A stretch of 64,000 nucleotides of DNA from Pseudomonas sp. B6002 (GCF_013385985.1 NZ_JACAOY010000001.1:190210-254209); one strand, 5' to 3'. Counted from the first letter of the stretch, positions 40,919-52,979 are shown. Notes: generated by a model from the letters alone, not told the origin. Numbers and translations are program-made.

Positions 40919-41921
40919 AGAGGCCCTGGCCTCCTGCGACGCCGTCGCTGCCCAACTGCAACGCCTGGACCCGCTGCTGGAAGAAGTCGCCGGCCGCCTG
41001 CGCCGCCAGCCGCCGCAAGTGGCGATGACCATCGCCCGTGGCAGCTCCGACCATGCCGCCAGCTACTTCGCGTATCTGACCATGCAGCATGTGGGTGTGC
41101 CGGTGGCGTCGTTGCCGATGTCGGTGGTGACCTTGCTGCAAGCGCCGTTGAAAGTCAGCGGCCAGGTGGCGTTCGGTTTTTCGCAATCGGGGCAAAGCCC
41201 GGACCTGGTCAACAGCCTGCGCCTGCTGCGCAAACGTGGCGCCCTGAGCATTTCCATGGTCAACGCCGAAGACTCGCCGCTGGAAGCCGCCTGCGAATTC
41301 CATGTGCCGCTGTGCGCCGGGCCGGAACAAAGCGTCGCGGCCACCAAGAGCTTTATCGCCACCCTCAGCGCCAGCGCGCAGTTGATCGGCCACTGGAATC
41401 AGGAAGCCGAGTTGCTGCAAGCCTGCCGCGCCCTGCCCGATGACCTGCGCGCCGCGGCCCAGCAGGATTGGAGCAGTGCCATCGAAGCCTTGCGCGGTTG
41501 CCAGCAACTGATGGTGATCGGCCGTGGCGCCGGGTTTGCCATCGCCCAGGAAGCCGCGCTCAAGCTCAAGGAAACTTCGGCGATCCAGGCCGAAGCCTTC
41601 AGCAGCGCCGAAGTGCGTCATGGCCCCATGGCCTTGATCGACAAGAACTACCCGCTGCTGGTGTTCGCCCCACGCGGCGCCGAGCAAGCCGGCCTGTTGA
41701 GCCTGGCGGCCGACATGCGCCAACGCGGTGCCCGCGTCTTGCTGGCCGCACCCGACGACATCGCCGAACGCGACCTGACCTTGAGCCGCGCCGAACACCC
41801 GAGCCTGGACCCGATCCTGGCGATCCAGAGCTTCTACGTGATGGCCGCCGGTTTGGCGCACGCTCGGGGCATGGACCCGGACCAACCGCGCCACCTGAGC
41901 AAAGTCACCCGCACTCACTGA
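40899..41921 (+). CDS. SIS-domain glucosamine-6-phosphate deaminase (NagB-II type)
   Basis: The 340-residue protein has two SIS sugar-isomerase domains and resembles the C-terminal half of GlmS (ARGSSDHAASYFAYL; SQSGQSPDLVNSL; LKLKETSAIQAEAFSSAEVRHGP). In proteobacteria such proteins next to nagA replace NagB, turning GlcN-6-P into fructose-6-P and ammonia. The start is a TTG at 40899: GGAG lies 6 bases upstream, whereas the ATG 12 bases later is too far from it. It overlaps nagA by 20 bases. Confidence 0.88.
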
Positions 41922-41942
41922 GTCGATTGCTGTGTTTTCCTG

Positions 41943-44471
41943 ATGAGTACCGTGCCCATGTCCAACAACAATAATGCATTGACCCTCAGCGCCCCGTTAA
42001 GCGGGCCGCTGCTGACCCTGGGCAACGTTCCCGATGAAGTGTTCGCCAGTGGGGCCATGGGCGACGGCATTGCCATCGACCCGCTGAACGATTGTCTGCA
42101 CGCGCCCTGCGACGGCGTGATCATCCACGTCGCACGTACCGGCCATGCGCTGACGATCCGCGCCGAGAACGGTGCCGAAGTGCTGATGCATGTGGGCATC
42201 GACACGGTTGAACTCAATGGCGAAGGCTTTGCCTTGCTGGTCAAGGACGGCGCCCGGGTGAGCAAGGGCCAGGCCCTGGTGCAGTTTGACCTGGACCGCG
42301 TTGCGCGCCACTGCAAGAGCCTGGTCAGCCTGATCATCCTGACCAATGGCGAGCGGTTTGAACTGCGGCCGGTGGCCGGGAACAGCGTCAAGGTCGGCGA
42401 GCCGTTGTTGCAGATCGTGACGCGGTCGACGGCGCAGGCCCAGGCGACTGTGGATAACTCGGTCGCTGAAGCCAGCGCCCGTGTGCGCATCACTCACCGT
42501 GGCGGTTTGCATGCACGCCCGGCCGCCTTGGTGCGCAAGGCCGCCCAGGATTTCAGCAGCCAGGCGTGGTTGCACTACGGTGACAAATCCGCCTCGTGCG
42601 ACAGCCTGATCGGCTTGATGGGCCTGGGGATCGGCGAAGGTGATGAGGTGCGCGTGACCTGCCGCGGCAAAGACGCCGACGCCGCCGTGCAGGCATTGGT
42701 CGCCGCCTTGTCCGCCGCCATCCAGGAAGAACACCACGCCCCCGTCACCGCCGTTGCGCCACGCAAGGCCAGTACCGAAGTCGGCGTGTTGCAAGGCGTA
42801 TGCGCCGCACCGGGATTGGTCTGCGGGCCACTGTTCCGCCTGACCGGCATTGAACTGCCAGCCGACGCCGGCAACCACGCCGCCGACGAACAACTGCAAC
42901 GCCTGGACACCGCGCTGGAACAAGTGCGCAGCGAAATCCGCAAGACCCTGGACCACGCCCGCCAGCGCAAGAACATCGAAGAAGAGGACATCTTCGCCGC
43001 CCACCTTGCCCTGCTGGAAGACCCTAACCTGCTGGAAGCCGCGACCGGTTCAATCGAACAAGGCAGCGCAGCGACGCACGCCTGGCGCGATGCCATCCAG
43101 GCGCAGTGCGCGGTATTGCTGGCCCTGGGCAAACCACTGTTTGCCGAGCGCGCCAACGATCTGCGCGACCTGCAACAACGGGTACTGCGCGCACTGCTCG
43201 GGGAGGCTTGGCATTTCGAGTTGCCAGCCGGTGCAATTGTCAGTGCCCATGAACTGACCCCCTCCGACCTGTTGCAACTGAGTGCGCAGCAGGCCGTCGG
43301 CATTTGCATGGCCGAAGGCGGCGCCACCTCTCACGTGGCTATTTTGGCCCGTGGCAAAGGCCTGCCGTGTGTGGTCGCGCTGGGTGCCGAAGTACTTGAC
43401 GTGCCCCAAGGCCAACGCGTGGTGCTCGACGCCGCCAACGGCCGTTTGGAACTGGCCCCTAGCGAGGCGCGCCACGCCGAGGTGCACCGGATTCGTGATG
43501 CACAGACACTGCGCCGCCAACAGCAACATGCCCAGGCCCAACAACCGGCGCGCACCACCGATGGCGTGACCATCGAAATCGCCGCGAATGTCGCCTCCAG
43601 CGCCGAAGCCCAAGTGGCCTTTGAAAACGGCGCCGATGGCGTTGGCCTGCTGCGCACCGAGTTCCTGTTTGTCGACCGCCGCACCGCGCCGGATGAACAG
43701 GAACAACGCCAGGCCTATCAAGCCGTGCTGGACGCGATGGGCGACAAGTCGGTGATCATCCGCACCATCGACGTGGGTGGCGACAAACAGCTTGATTACC
43801 TGCCGCTGCCCGTCGAGGCCAACCCGGTACTCGGCTTGCGCGGCATTCGCATGGCCCAGGTGCGCCCCGAACTGCTCGACCAGCAACTGCGTGCGCTGCT
43901 GCAAGTCAGCCCGCTGGAGCGCTGCCGCATCCTGTTGCCGATGGTCAGTGAGGTGGATGAGTTGCTGCAGATCCGCCTGCGCCTGGATGAACTGTGCGCC
44001 GAGCTGGAACTGACCTTGCGCCCCGAACTGGGCGTAATGATCGAAGTGCCTGCCGCCGCGCTGATGGCTGAACAGTTGGCCAAGCATGCGGACTTCCTGT
44101 CCATCGGCACCAATGACCTGTCCCAGTACACCCTGGCCATGGACCGCGACCACGCCGGCCTCGCCGCGCGGGTCGACGCCCTGCACCCGGCACTGTTGCG
44201 GCTGATCGCCCAGACCTGCGCCGGCGCTGCGAAACACGGGCGTTGGGTCGGCGTGTGTGGAGCCCTCGCCTCCGACCCGTTGGCCACGCCAGTACTGGTG
44301 GGCCTGGGCGTCAGCGAGCTGTCGGTGAGCCCGCCACAGATCGGAGAAATCAAGGACCGCGTCCGCCACCTGGACGCGGCGCAATGCCGGCAATTGAGCC
44401 AAGGCCTGCTCGACCTGAGCAGCGCCAAAGCCGTTCGCCAAGCCTGTCAACACCACTGGCCGCTGAGCTGA
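41943..44471 (+). CDS. nagF: Fused PTS phosphocarrier EIIA-HPr-EI (GlcNAc operon)
   Basis: This 842-residue soluble protein carries the whole phosphate relay from PEP. The domains in order are EIIA of the glucose type (residues ~15-155, His68 in TGHAL and phospho-His83 in MHVGIDT), HPr (~180-262, phospho-His190 in GLHARPAAL) and enzyme I (~283-840, phospho-His464 in GGATSHVAILARGKGLP). Together with the EIICB protein encoded next, it phosphorylates GlcNAc on entry. Its start is uncertain between ATGs at 41943 and 41958. A second protein of the same architecture is encoded at 53305. Confidence 0.95.
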   Translation: MSTVPMSNNNNALTLSAPLSGPLLTLGNVPDEVFASGAMGDGIAIDPLNDCLHAPCDGVIIHVARTGHALTIRAENGAEVLMHVGIDTVELNGEGFALLVKDGARVSKGQALVQFDLDRVARHCKSLVSLIILTNGERFELRPVAGNSVKVGEPLLQIVTRSTAQAQATVDNSVAEASARVRITHRGGLHARPAALVRKAAQDFSSQAWLHYGDKSASCDSLIGLMGLGIGEGDEVRVTCRGKDADAAVQALVAALSAAIQEEHHAPVTAVAPRKASTEVGVLQGVCAAPGLVCGPLFRLTGIELPADAGNHAADEQLQRLDTALEQVRSEIRKTLDHARQRKNIEEEDIFAAHLALLEDPNLLEAATGSIEQGSAATHAWRDAIQAQCAVLLALGKPLFAERANDLRDLQQRVLRALLGEAWHFELPAGAIVSAHELTPSDLLQLSAQQAVGICMAEGGATSHVAILARGKGLPCVVALGAEVLDVPQGQRVVLDAANGRLELAPSEARHAEVHRIRDAQTLRRQQQHAQAQQPARTTDGVTIEIAANVASSAEAQVAFENGADGVGLLRTEFLFVDRRTAPDEQEQRQAYQAVLDAMGDKSVIIRTIDVGGDKQLDYLPLPVEANPVLGLRGIRMAQVRPELLDQQLRALLQVSPLERCRILLPMVSEVDELLQIRLRLDELCAELELTLRPELGVMIEVPAAALMAEQLAKHADFLSIGTNDLSQYTLAMDRDHAGLAARVDALHPALLRLIAQTCAGAAKHGRWVGVCGALASDPLATPVLVGLGVSELSVSPPQIGEIKDRVRHLDAAQCRQLSQGLLDLSSAKAVRQACQHHWPLS

Positions 44472-44497
44472 CAACAACAAGAAAAGGGAGACTCGCC

Positions 44498-46204
44498 ATG
44501 TACCAACATTTCATCGAAGGCCTGCAACGCCTGGGCCGTGCGCTGATGCTGCCGATCGCGATCCTGCCGATCGCCGGCCTCCTGCTGCGCCTGGGCGACA
44601 CTGATCTGCTGAACATCGCGGTGATGCACGACGCGGGGCAAGCAATCTTCGCCAACCTGGCGCTGATCTTCGCCATCGGCATTGCCGTGGGTTTTGCCCG
44701 CGACAACAACGGCACCGCGGGCCTGGCCGGGGCGATTGGTTACCTGGTGATGGTCTCCACGCTCAAGGTGATGGATACCACCATCAACATGGGCATGCTC
44801 GCCGGTATCGCCAGCGGCCTGATGGCGGGCGGGCTGTATAACCGCTTCAAGGACATCAAGCTGCCGGAGTACCTGGCGTTCTTTGGTGGGCGACGGTTTG
44901 TGCCGATTGTCACCGGTTTCTCGGCGGTCGCCTTGGGTGTGATCTTCGGCCTGATCTGGCCACCGATCCAGCACGGCATCAACAGCTTCGGCGTGCTGCT
45001 GATGGAAAGCGGCAGCTTTGGCGCCTTTGTGTTTGGCGTGTTCAACCGCCTGCTGATCGTCACCGGGCTGCACCACATCCTCAACAACATGGCCTGGTTT
45101 GTGTTCGGCAGCTTCACCGACCCGGTGACTGGCGCGGTGGTGACGGGTGACCTGACCCGCTACTTCGCTGGCGACCCGAAAGGCGGCCAGTTCATGACCG
45201 GCATGTTCCCGGTGATGCTGTTCGGCCTGCCGGCCGCGTGTTTGGCGATGTATCGCAATGCGCTGCCGGAGCGCCGTAAAGTGATGGGCGGGATTTTCCT
45301 GTCGATGGCGTTGACCTCGTTTTTGACCGGGGTGACCGAGCCGATTGAATTCGCGTTCATGTTCCTCGCGCCGTTTTTGTACCTGATCCACGCGGTGCTG
45401 ACCGGCCTGTCGATGGCCGTCACCAACATGCTGAACATTCACCTGGGCTTTACCTTCTCCGGTGGGTTTATCGACATGGTGCTGGGCTGGGGCAAGTCCA
45501 CCAATGGCTGGCTGGTGTTCCCGGTGGGCCTGGCGTACGCGGTGGTCTACTACAGCGTGTTCAACTACTGCATTCGCCGCTTCAACCTGAAGACGCCGGG
45601 GCGGGAAGATATCCAGGTGGTGCAGGCTGAGGCCATGAGTGATAACCAGCGCGCCACGGCCTACATCCAGGCCCTGGGTGGTGCAGAGAATTTGCTGAGC
45701 GTCGGTGCCTGCACCACGCGCCTGCGCTTGGACATGGTGGATCGCAACAAGGCAGTGGATGCCGAGTTGAAAGCACTGGGCGCCATGGCGGTTGTACGGC
45801 CAGGTAACGGCGGGAGTTTGCAGGTAGTCGTAGGGCCGATGGCAGACAGCATTGCTGATGAGATTCGCCTCGCCATGCCGTCATTCGTTGCCAGTGCGCC
45901 TGTTGCGGTTACGCCTGTGGATAAGCCGGTTGCAGTGAATGTGCAGGAAGCCGAGAAATGGCTGAGCGCCTTGGGTGGCCGGGGAAATGTGCGGCAACTG
46001 GAAGCCGTGGCGATGACTCGGTTGCGGGTGGAGTTGGGGGATGATTCGGTGTTGTCGGAAGCGGACCTGACTGCGCTGGGTTGCCAAGGTGTGAGTCAAC
46101 TGGATAGCGGTGTTTGGCACTTGTTGATTGGTGACAAGGCATCCGGGTTGGGTGAGGCTATGGAGCGGTTGGTCAGCGGCCGTGAGGTCGGGGCCAGGGT
46201 TTAA
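44498..46204 (+). CDS. nagE: GlcNAc-specific PTS permease EIICB with extra EIIB-like domain
   Basis: The 568-residue protein has an EIIC membrane domain (~1-365, about ten helices, with GVTEPIEFAFMF characteristic of the glucose family) and an EIIB domain with the phosphorylated Cys405 (VGACTTRLRL). After a Pro/Val-rich linker a second EIIB-like domain follows (~480-562). In it the cysteine is replaced by Ala505 (VAMTRLRV), so it cannot carry phosphate. GGGAG precedes the ATG at 44498. It is the last gene of nagR-nagA-deaminase-nagF-nagE. Confidence 0.95.
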   Translation: MYQHFIEGLQRLGRALMLPIAILPIAGLLLRLGDTDLLNIAVMHDAGQAIFANLALIFAIGIAVGFARDNNGTAGLAGAIGYLVMVSTLKVMDTTINMGMLAGIASGLMAGGLYNRFKDIKLPEYLAFFGGRRFVPIVTGFSAVALGVIFGLIWPPIQHGINSFGVLLMESGSFGAFVFGVFNRLLIVTGLHHILNNMAWFVFGSFTDPVTGAVVTGDLTRYFAGDPKGGQFMTGMFPVMLFGLPAACLAMYRNALPERRKVMGGIFLSMALTSFLTGVTEPIEFAFMFLAPFLYLIHAVLTGLSMAVTNMLNIHLGFTFSGGFIDMVLGWGKSTNGWLVFPVGLAYAVVYYSVFNYCIRRFNLKTPGREDIQVVQAEAMSDNQRATAYIQALGGAENLLSVGACTTRLRLDMVDRNKAVDAELKALGAMAVVRPGNGGSLQVVVGPMADSIADEIRLAMPSFVASAPVAVTPVDKPVAVNVQEAEKWLSALGGRGNVRQLEAVAMTRLRVELGDDSVLSEADLTALGCQGVSQLDSGVWHLLIGDKASGLGEAMERLVSGREVGARV

Positions 46205-46224
46205 ATCATCCCTGTCTGAGCTGC

Positions 46225-46287
46225 CCCCATCGCAGGCAAGCCAGCTCCCACTTTTGACCTGTGAATACATTCAAAATGTGGGAGAGT
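46225..46287. repeat. REP pair, right half broken
   Basis: The left copy (ATCGCAGGCAAGCCAGCTCC) is complete. After the spacer TGTGAATACATTC the right copy stops after TGTGGGAG and continues as AGTTTCAGGC, a different sequence. The break point may mark an insertion of the unit that contains higA. Confidence 0.75.
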
Positions 46288-46327
46288 TTCAGGCTTGCAG
46301 TCCCGGTCACCACATGGATGGCGACCC

Positions 46328-46388
46328 GGGAAGACTAGTGACGCCAGTTCCTAGGGACAACCTGAAAGGCTCGTTGGAAATCTCCGAG
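46328..46388. repeat. Left copy of a 61-bp direct repeat flanking higA
   Basis: It shares GGGAAG-CTAG, GTTCC and the uninterrupted block AGGGACAACCTGAAAGG with the copy at 46788, exactly 460 bases away and in the same orientation. I do not recognise the element. Confidence 0.7.
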
Positions 46389-46410
46389 ACTTGGAGATAT
46401 CGCAGACAAC

Positions 46411-46432
46411 AAAAAACCCGGCCTAAGCCGGG
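46411..46432 (-). terminator. Terminator of higA
   Basis: On the minus strand CCCGGCTTAGGCCGGG is followed by TTTTTT, 54 bases past the higA stop. Confidence 0.85.
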
Positions 46433-46485
46433 CGCTTTAATCGCATTTACTCAACCCGAGCAAACCGCTCAATCACAGGCTGCTC

Positions 46486-46758
46486 TCAATGCTCTGCCTG
46501 CCAAAGGTCATAGCTGCTCTGCATGGAGAGCCACATCCGGGCTTTGCTGATGCCAGCACGCTCAAGCCGTACGGCCAGATCAGGGCTGACCGGCGCATGC
46601 CCGTGGAGAACTCTTGAAAACGTCTCCCTGGCAAAACCCAAACGCCGCGCCACTTCGGTGATTGTCATACCGAGACCAGGAATAACGTCCTCCAGCAATA
46701 TTTCCCCTGGGTGAGGAGGATTGTGCATATCCATATCGGTTCTGGATGTCAGATTCAT
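46486..46758 (-). CDS. higA: HigA-type antitoxin (XRE family), apparently without HigB
   Basis: The 90-residue protein carries the HigA signature PPHPGEILLEDVIPGLGMTITEVARRLGF with an XRE helix-turn-helix and VSPDLAVRLERAG. HigA proteins normally follow a ~92-residue HigB RNase and repress the pair. Here the upstream interval (46759-47000) holds a repeat and a REP pair but no HigB-like reading frame. The start at 46758 is chosen because GGTGGA lies 6 bases before it; shorter starts at 46734 and 46728 are possible. It could be an orphan regulator, or a remnant. Confidence 0.88.
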   Translation of the reverse strand: MNLTSRTDMDMHNPPHPGEILLEDVIPGLGMTITEVARRLGFARETFSRVLHGHAPVSPDLAVRLERAGISKARMWLSMQSSYDLWQAEH

Positions 46759-46787
46759 ATCATTCCACCGCCGAGAGAGTTCGAAGT

Positions 46788-46848
46788 GGGAAGGCTAGGA
46801 AGGCAGGTTCCGAGGGACAACCTGAAAGGTTTATCGGAAAGGTCTGAG
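46788..46848. repeat. Right copy of the 61-bp direct repeat flanking higA
   Basis: It matches the copy at 46328 over 61 bases with about 17-19 mismatches and no gaps, and lies where the higBA promoter or higB would be expected. Confidence 0.7.
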
Positions 46849-46862
46849 GCGCCTGTACGGAC

Positions 46863-46931
46863 GCCATCGCCGGCAAGCCGGCTCCTACAGGAAAACGTGA
46901 TCAACTGTAGGAGCCGGCTTGCCGGCGATGG
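46863..46931. repeat. REP pair, GTAGGAGCCGG family, inverted order
   Basis: CCATCGCCGGCAAGCCGGCT then GTAGGAGCCGGCTTGCCGG, separated by a short spacer with AACGTGATCAACT. Confidence 0.9.
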
Positions 46932-46947
46932 GATTTCACAGCCAACA

Positions 46948-46990
46948 AAAAACCCGCCGGCCAAACTGGCCCAGCGGGTTTCTTTTTTTG
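46948..46990 (-). terminator. Terminator of the purL-adjacent YqfO gene
   Basis: AAAAAACCCGC...GCGGGTTTCTTTTTTT flanks an inner CCGGCC/GGCC hairpin, directly after the yqfO-like stop codon. Confidence 0.8.
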
Positions 46991-47001
46991 CAGCGTGCGA
47001 A

Positions 47002-47313
47002 TCAAAAATCCGCCAACTGCCACACCTCATACGCCGGTGTCTCGTACGGGTGGCTCAGTTTGAGCGCCGCCACGACAGCCACGATCAACTCATCCGCCAC
47101 CACCAGCTCAACCTTCCATTCCTCAACCACTTCAACCTGGCCAATCTGCCCGAGAAACGGCTGGCTGCCATCCATCGCGCGGAATTGGCCCTGGCCCAGC
47201 ACTTGCCAGGCGCAGCTGTCGTAGTTGCCGATGCGCCCGCCGCCGGCTGCGAAGACGGCGGTTTTCACCGTCTCCACGTGGCTTGCGGGCACAAAGAAGG
47301 CGAGCTTGTACAC
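47002..47313 (-). CDS. YqfO/NIF3-like C-terminal domain protein
   Basis: The 103-residue protein (MYKLAFFVPASHVETVKTAVF...) matches the inserted PII-like domain of NIF3/YqfO proteins, here as a free-standing protein. Nif3-type metal-binding residues are not included, so it is not a full NIF3 hydrolase. It lies 4 bases beyond the purL stop on the same strand and is probably co-transcribed. Its role is unknown; PII-like domains often bind small ligands. Confidence 0.82.
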   Translation of the reverse strand: MYKLAFFVPASHVETVKTAVFAAGGGRIGNYDSCAWQVLGQGQFRAMDGSQPFLGQIGQVEVVEEWKVELVVADELIVAVVAALKLSHPYETPAYEVWQLADF

Positions 47314-47317
47314 CGTC

Positions 47318-50300
47318 TTAGTTCACCCACACGCGAGCGTTGCGGAACATGCGCATCCACGCGCCGTCTTCGTTCCACTCTTCCGGGCGCCACGAGTTCT
47401 GCACGGCGCGGAACACGCGCTCCGGGTGCGGCATCATGATGGTCACGCGGCCGTCGCGGCTGGTAAGGCCAGTGATCCCGCGCGGCGAGCCGTTCGGGTT
47501 GGCCGGGTAGGTCTCGGTGACTTTGCCGTGGTTGTCGACGAAACGCATGGCCACGCAACCGGACAGGTCGGCTTCCAGCAACGCTTCTTCGCTGGCGAAC
47601 TCGGCATGGCCTTCACCGTGGGCGATGGCGATTGGCATGCGCGAACCGGCCATACCTTGCAGGAAGATCGAGTTGGACTCCTGCACCTGCACCATGGCGA
47701 CACGGGCCTCGAACTGCTCGGAACGGTTGCGCACAAAGTGCGGCCAGAACTCGCTGCCCGGGATCAGTTCGCTGAGGTTGGACATCATCTGGCAACCGTT
47801 GCACACACCCAAGGTGAAGCTGTCGTTGCGCTCGAAGAACCCTTGGAACGCGTCGCGGGCACGGCTGTTGAACAAGGCCGATTTGGCCCAGCCTTCACCG
47901 GCACCCAGCACGTCGCCGTAGGAGAAACCACCGCAGGCCACCAGGCCTTTGAATTCGTTGAGGTCAACGCGACCGGCGAGGATGTCGCTCATGTGCACGT
48001 CGATCGCATTGAAACCGGCGCGGTCGAACGCGGCCGCCATTTCCACCTGGCCGTTGACGCCCTGCTCACGCAGCACGGCAACTTGTGGGCGGATGCCTTT
48101 CTTTATGTAAGGCGCGGCAATGTCCTGGTTGACGTCGAAGCTGAGCTTGGTGCTCAGGCCCGGGTTGTCTTCTTCCAGGATTACGTCGAATTCCTGCTCG
48201 GCGCAGTCGGCGTTATCACGCAGGCGTTGGATCTGGTAGCTGGTTTCAGCCCACTGGCGTTGCAGCAGGCGGCGCTGACCTTCGAACACGGTGTCGCCGT
48301 TGAAGACGATGTCGATCTGGCCGTTGTTGATCGGCTGGCCGATCACCGCCACGCAGTCGCCCAGGCCAGCGGCGCTGAATTGTGCGAGTACGTCTGGCGT
48401 TGCGTCCTGGCGAACCTGGATCACCGCGCCCAACTCTTCGTTGAACAGGATGCCGTTGATTTCGGATGCATCCTCGGCAACGCTGTCGAGCACGATGTTC
48501 AGGCCGCAGTGACCGGCGAAGGCCATTTCCACGACGCTGGTCAGCAAGCCGCCATCGGAACGGTCGTGGTAAGCCAACAGGTGGCCGTCGGCGTTGAGGC
48601 CCTGGATCACCGCGAAGAAGGCTTTGAGGTCTTCGGCGTCATCGACGTCCGGTGCCTGCTTGCCCAACTTGCCATGGGTCTGCGCCAGGATCGAGGCGCC
48701 CATGCGGTTCTGGCCACGGCCCAGGTCAATCAGGATCAGGTCGGTGGTGCCCTTGTCCATGCGCAGTTGCGGGGTCAGGGTCTGACGGATGTCGGTGACC
48801 GGCGCAAAACCGGTGACGATCAGCGACAGCGGCGAAGTGACGCTCTTGTCCGAACCGTCTTCGTTCCAGCGCGTGGCCATGGACATGGAGTCCTTGCCCA
48901 CCGGAATGGTCAGGCCCAGCTCAGGGCACAGCTCCATGCCGACCGCTTTAACGGTGTCGTACAGGCGGGCGTCTTCACCCGGATGGCCAGCAGCGGACAT
49001 CCAGTTGGCCGACAACTTGATGTCGGACAGCTTGCCGATGCGCGACGCCGCGATGTTGGTGAGGGTTTCACCAATGGCCATGCGGCCCGACGCCGGGGCG
49101 TCCAGCAAGGCCAGCGGGGTACGCTCGCCCATGGCCATGGCTTCACCGGTATAGACGTCGAAGCTGGTGGCGGTGACGGCAACGTCGGCCACCGGCACTT
49201 GCCATGGGCCCACCATTTGGTCACGGGCCACCAGGCCAGTGATGGTGCGGTCGCCGATGGTGATCAGGAAGCTTTTGCTCGCCACGGCCGGGTGGTGCAG
49301 CACGCGTTCGATGCTGTCGGCCAGTTCCAGTGTGCTTGGGTCGAAGTCATCGCCCAGCTCGGCTTCACGCACGGCCGAACGGTGCATGCGCGGGGCTTTG
49401 CCCAGCAGCACTTCGAGCGGCATGTCCACCGGGCTGTTGCCGAAGTGGCTGTCAGTCACGGTCAACTGTGGCTCGGCAGTGGCTTCGCCGACCACGGCAA
49501 ACGGGCAGCGCTCGCGTTCGCAGATGGCCTGGAAGCGCGCGAAGTCTTCAGGGCCGACGGCCAGCACGTAGCGTTCCTGGGATTCGTTGCTCCAGATTTC
49601 GTGCGGGGCCATGCCCGGCTCGTCGTTTGGAATGTTGCGCAGTTCGAAACGGCCACCACGGTCGCCGTCGTTGACCAGTTCCGGGAAGGCGTTGGACAGA
49701 CCGCCCGCGCCGACGTCGTGGATGAAGCTGATCGGGTTTTTGTCACCCAACTGCCAGCAACGGTCGATGACTTCCTGGCAGCGACGTTCCATCTCCGGGT
49801 TTTCGCGCTGTACGGAAGCGAAGTCCAGGTCTGCCGAGCTGGTGCCGGTGGCCATGGAGGAAGCCGCGCCGCCGCCCAGGCCGATCAACATCGCCGGGCC
49901 GCCGAGCACGATCAGCTTGGAGCCGACCAGGATCTCGCCTTTCTTGACGTGTTCTTCACGGATGTTGCCCATGCCGCCAGCCAGCATGATCGGCTTGTGG
50001 TAGCCGCGCACTTCATCGCCACGCGGGGTGGTGATGGACTGTTCGAAGGTACGGAAGTAGCCCGTCAGCGCAGGACGGCCGAATTCGTTGTTGAATGCGG
50101 CGCCGCCCAGCGGGCCTTCAATCATGATGTCCAGTGCAGTAACGATGCGCTCAGGCTTGCCGTACGGCACTTCCCACGGCTGCTCGAAGCCCGGGATCTG
50201 CAGGTTGGACACGGTGAAACCGGTGAGGCCCGCCTTTGGCTTGGCACCACGGCCGGTGGCACCTTCGTCACGGATTTCGCCGCCCGAACCGGTGGCGGCG

Positions 50301-51214
50301 CCCGGGAACGGGGCAATCGCGGTCGGGTGGTTGTGGGTTTCAACCTTCATCAGGATGTGCACCGGTTCCTGCACCGCGCCGTACTGGCGGGTTTCCGGGT
50401 CCGGGAAGAAACGGCCGGCGACGGAGCCGACGATCACCGAGGCGTTGTCCTTATAAGCCGACAGAACACCTTCGCTGTGCATCACGTAGGTGTTCTTGAT
50501 CATGCCGAACAGGCTTTTTTCCTGGCTTTCGCCGTCGATATCCCAACTGGCGTTGAAGATCTTGTGACGGCAGTGCTCGGAGTTGGCCTGGGCGAACATC
50601 ATCAGTTCGATGTCGTGCGGGTTGCGCTTCAAGCCATTGAAAGCGTTGACCAGGTAGTCGATCTCGTCTTCGGCCAGGGCCAGGCCGAGTTCGGTGTTGG
50701 CCTTCTCGAGGGCGGCGCGGCCACCGCCGAGCACATCAATCGCGGTCAGCGGTTTAGGCTCGGCGTGGCTGAACAGGCCGGCAGCCTGTTCCAGCTGGCT
50801 GACGATGATCTGGGTCATGCGGTCGTGCAGGCTGCTGGCGACCAGCTCGGCTTCGGCGTCGCTGAACTGGCCGGCGACGTAGAAGGCGATACCCCGCTCC
50901 AGGCGCTGGATTTTTTCCAGGCCGCAGTTGCGGGCGATGTCGCTGGCCTTGCTCGACCAGGGCGAGATGGTGCCGAACCGTGGCAGAACCAGGAACAAGC
51001 GGCCAGTCGGCTCTTGAACGGGAACGCTTGGGCCGTACTTCAGAAGGCGTGCCAGCACTTGCTGTTCGTCGGCGGTCAATACGCCGGTAACGTCGGCGAA
51101 GTGAGCAAATTCAGCGTACAGGCCTGTAACAGCTGGAACCTTCTGGCTCAGTTGCTCAAGGAGTTTGCTGTGGCGAAAGGCAGAAAGGGCAGGAGCGCCG
51201 CGCAGGATCAACAT
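47318..51214 (-). CDS. purL: Phosphoribosylformylglycinamidine synthase (large type)
   Basis: This enzyme of purine synthesis converts FGAR to FGAM with glutamine and ATP. The 1298-residue protein has the large fused architecture: an N-terminal PurS-like part ([18 protein letters not shown]), two AIR-synthase-related halves ([39 protein letters not shown]) and a C-terminal glutaminase (catalytic Cys in GVCNGCQMM; the late HGEGHAEF). The ATG at 51214 is the conserved start. mltF is divergent, with a 287-base gap. Confidence 0.98.
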   Translation of the reverse strand: MLILRGAPALSAFRHSKLLEQLSQKVPAVTGLYAEFAHFADVTGVLTADEQQVLARLLKYGPSVPVQEPTGRLFLVLPRFGTISPWSSKASDIARNCGLEKIQRLERGIAFYVAGQFSDAEAELVASSLHDRMTQIIVSQLEQAAGLFSHAEPKPLTAIDVLGGGRAALEKANTELGLALAEDEIDYLVNAFNGLKRNPHDIELMMFAQANSEHCRHKIFNASWDIDGESQEKSLFGMIKNTYVMHSEGVLSAYKDNASVIVGSVAGRFFPDPETRQYGAVQEPVHILMKVETHNHPTAIAPFPGAATGSGGEIRDEGATGRGAKPKAGLTGFTVSNLQIPGFEQPWEVPYGKPERIVTALDIMIEGPLGGAAFNNEFGRPALTGYFRTFEQSITTPRGDEVRGYHKPIMLAGGMGNIREEHVKKGEILVGSKLIVLGGPAMLIGLGGGAASSMATGTSSADLDFASVQRENPEMERRCQEVIDRCWQLGDKNPISFIHDVGAGGLSNAFPELVNDGDRGGRFELRNIPNDEPGMAPHEIWSNESQERYVLAVGPEDFARFQAICERERCPFAVVGEATAEPQLTVTDSHFGNSPVDMPLEVLLGKAPRMHRSAVREAELGDDFDPSTLELADSIERVLHHPAVASKSFLITIGDRTITGLVARDQMVGPWQVPVADVAVTATSFDVYTGEAMAMGERTPLALLDAPASGRMAIGETLTNIAASRIGKLSDIKLSANWMSAAGHPGEDARLYDTVKAVGMELCPELGLTIPVGKDSMSMATRWNEDGSDKSVTSPLSLIVTGFAPVTDIRQTLTPQLRMDKGTTDLILIDLGRGQNRMGASILAQTHGKLGKQAPDVDDAEDLKAFFAVIQGLNADGHLLAYHDRSDGGLLTSVVEMAFAGHCGLNIVLDSVAEDASEINGILFNEELGAVIQVRQDATPDVLAQFSAAGLGDCVAVIGQPINNGQIDIVFNGDTVFEGQRRLLQRQWAETSYQIQRLRDNADCAEQEFDVILEEDNPGLSTKLSFDVNQDIAAPYIKKGIRPQVAVLREQGVNGQVEMAAAFDRAGFNAIDVHMSDILAGRVDLNEFKGLVACGGFSYGDVLGAGEGWAKSALFNSRARDAFQGFFERNDSFTLGVCNGCQMMSNLSELIPGSEFWPHFVRNRSEQFEARVAMVQVQESNSIFLQGMAGSRMPIAIAHGEGHAEFASEEALLEADLSGCVAMRFVDNHGKVTETYPANPNGSPRGITGLTSRDGRVTIMMPHPERVFRAVQNSWRPEEWNEDGAWMRMFRNARVWVN

Positions 51215-51264
51215 CTTCGGGACAGCCTCGGGAAGGGGGTGTGCTTTGAGGCCGTGCATTCTAG

Positions 51265-52962
<1,698 letters not shown>

Positions 52963-52979
52963 GAACACTGCAGAACCCA

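Noticed and set aside
46128-46550. A 140-codon plus-strand frame after nagE
   Set aside because: It runs from the end of nagE through REP and repeat DNA and has no similarity to any family.
46755-47030. A 91-codon minus-strand frame in the higB position
   Set aside because: It is made largely of REP sequence and the direct repeat, and shows no HigB residues.
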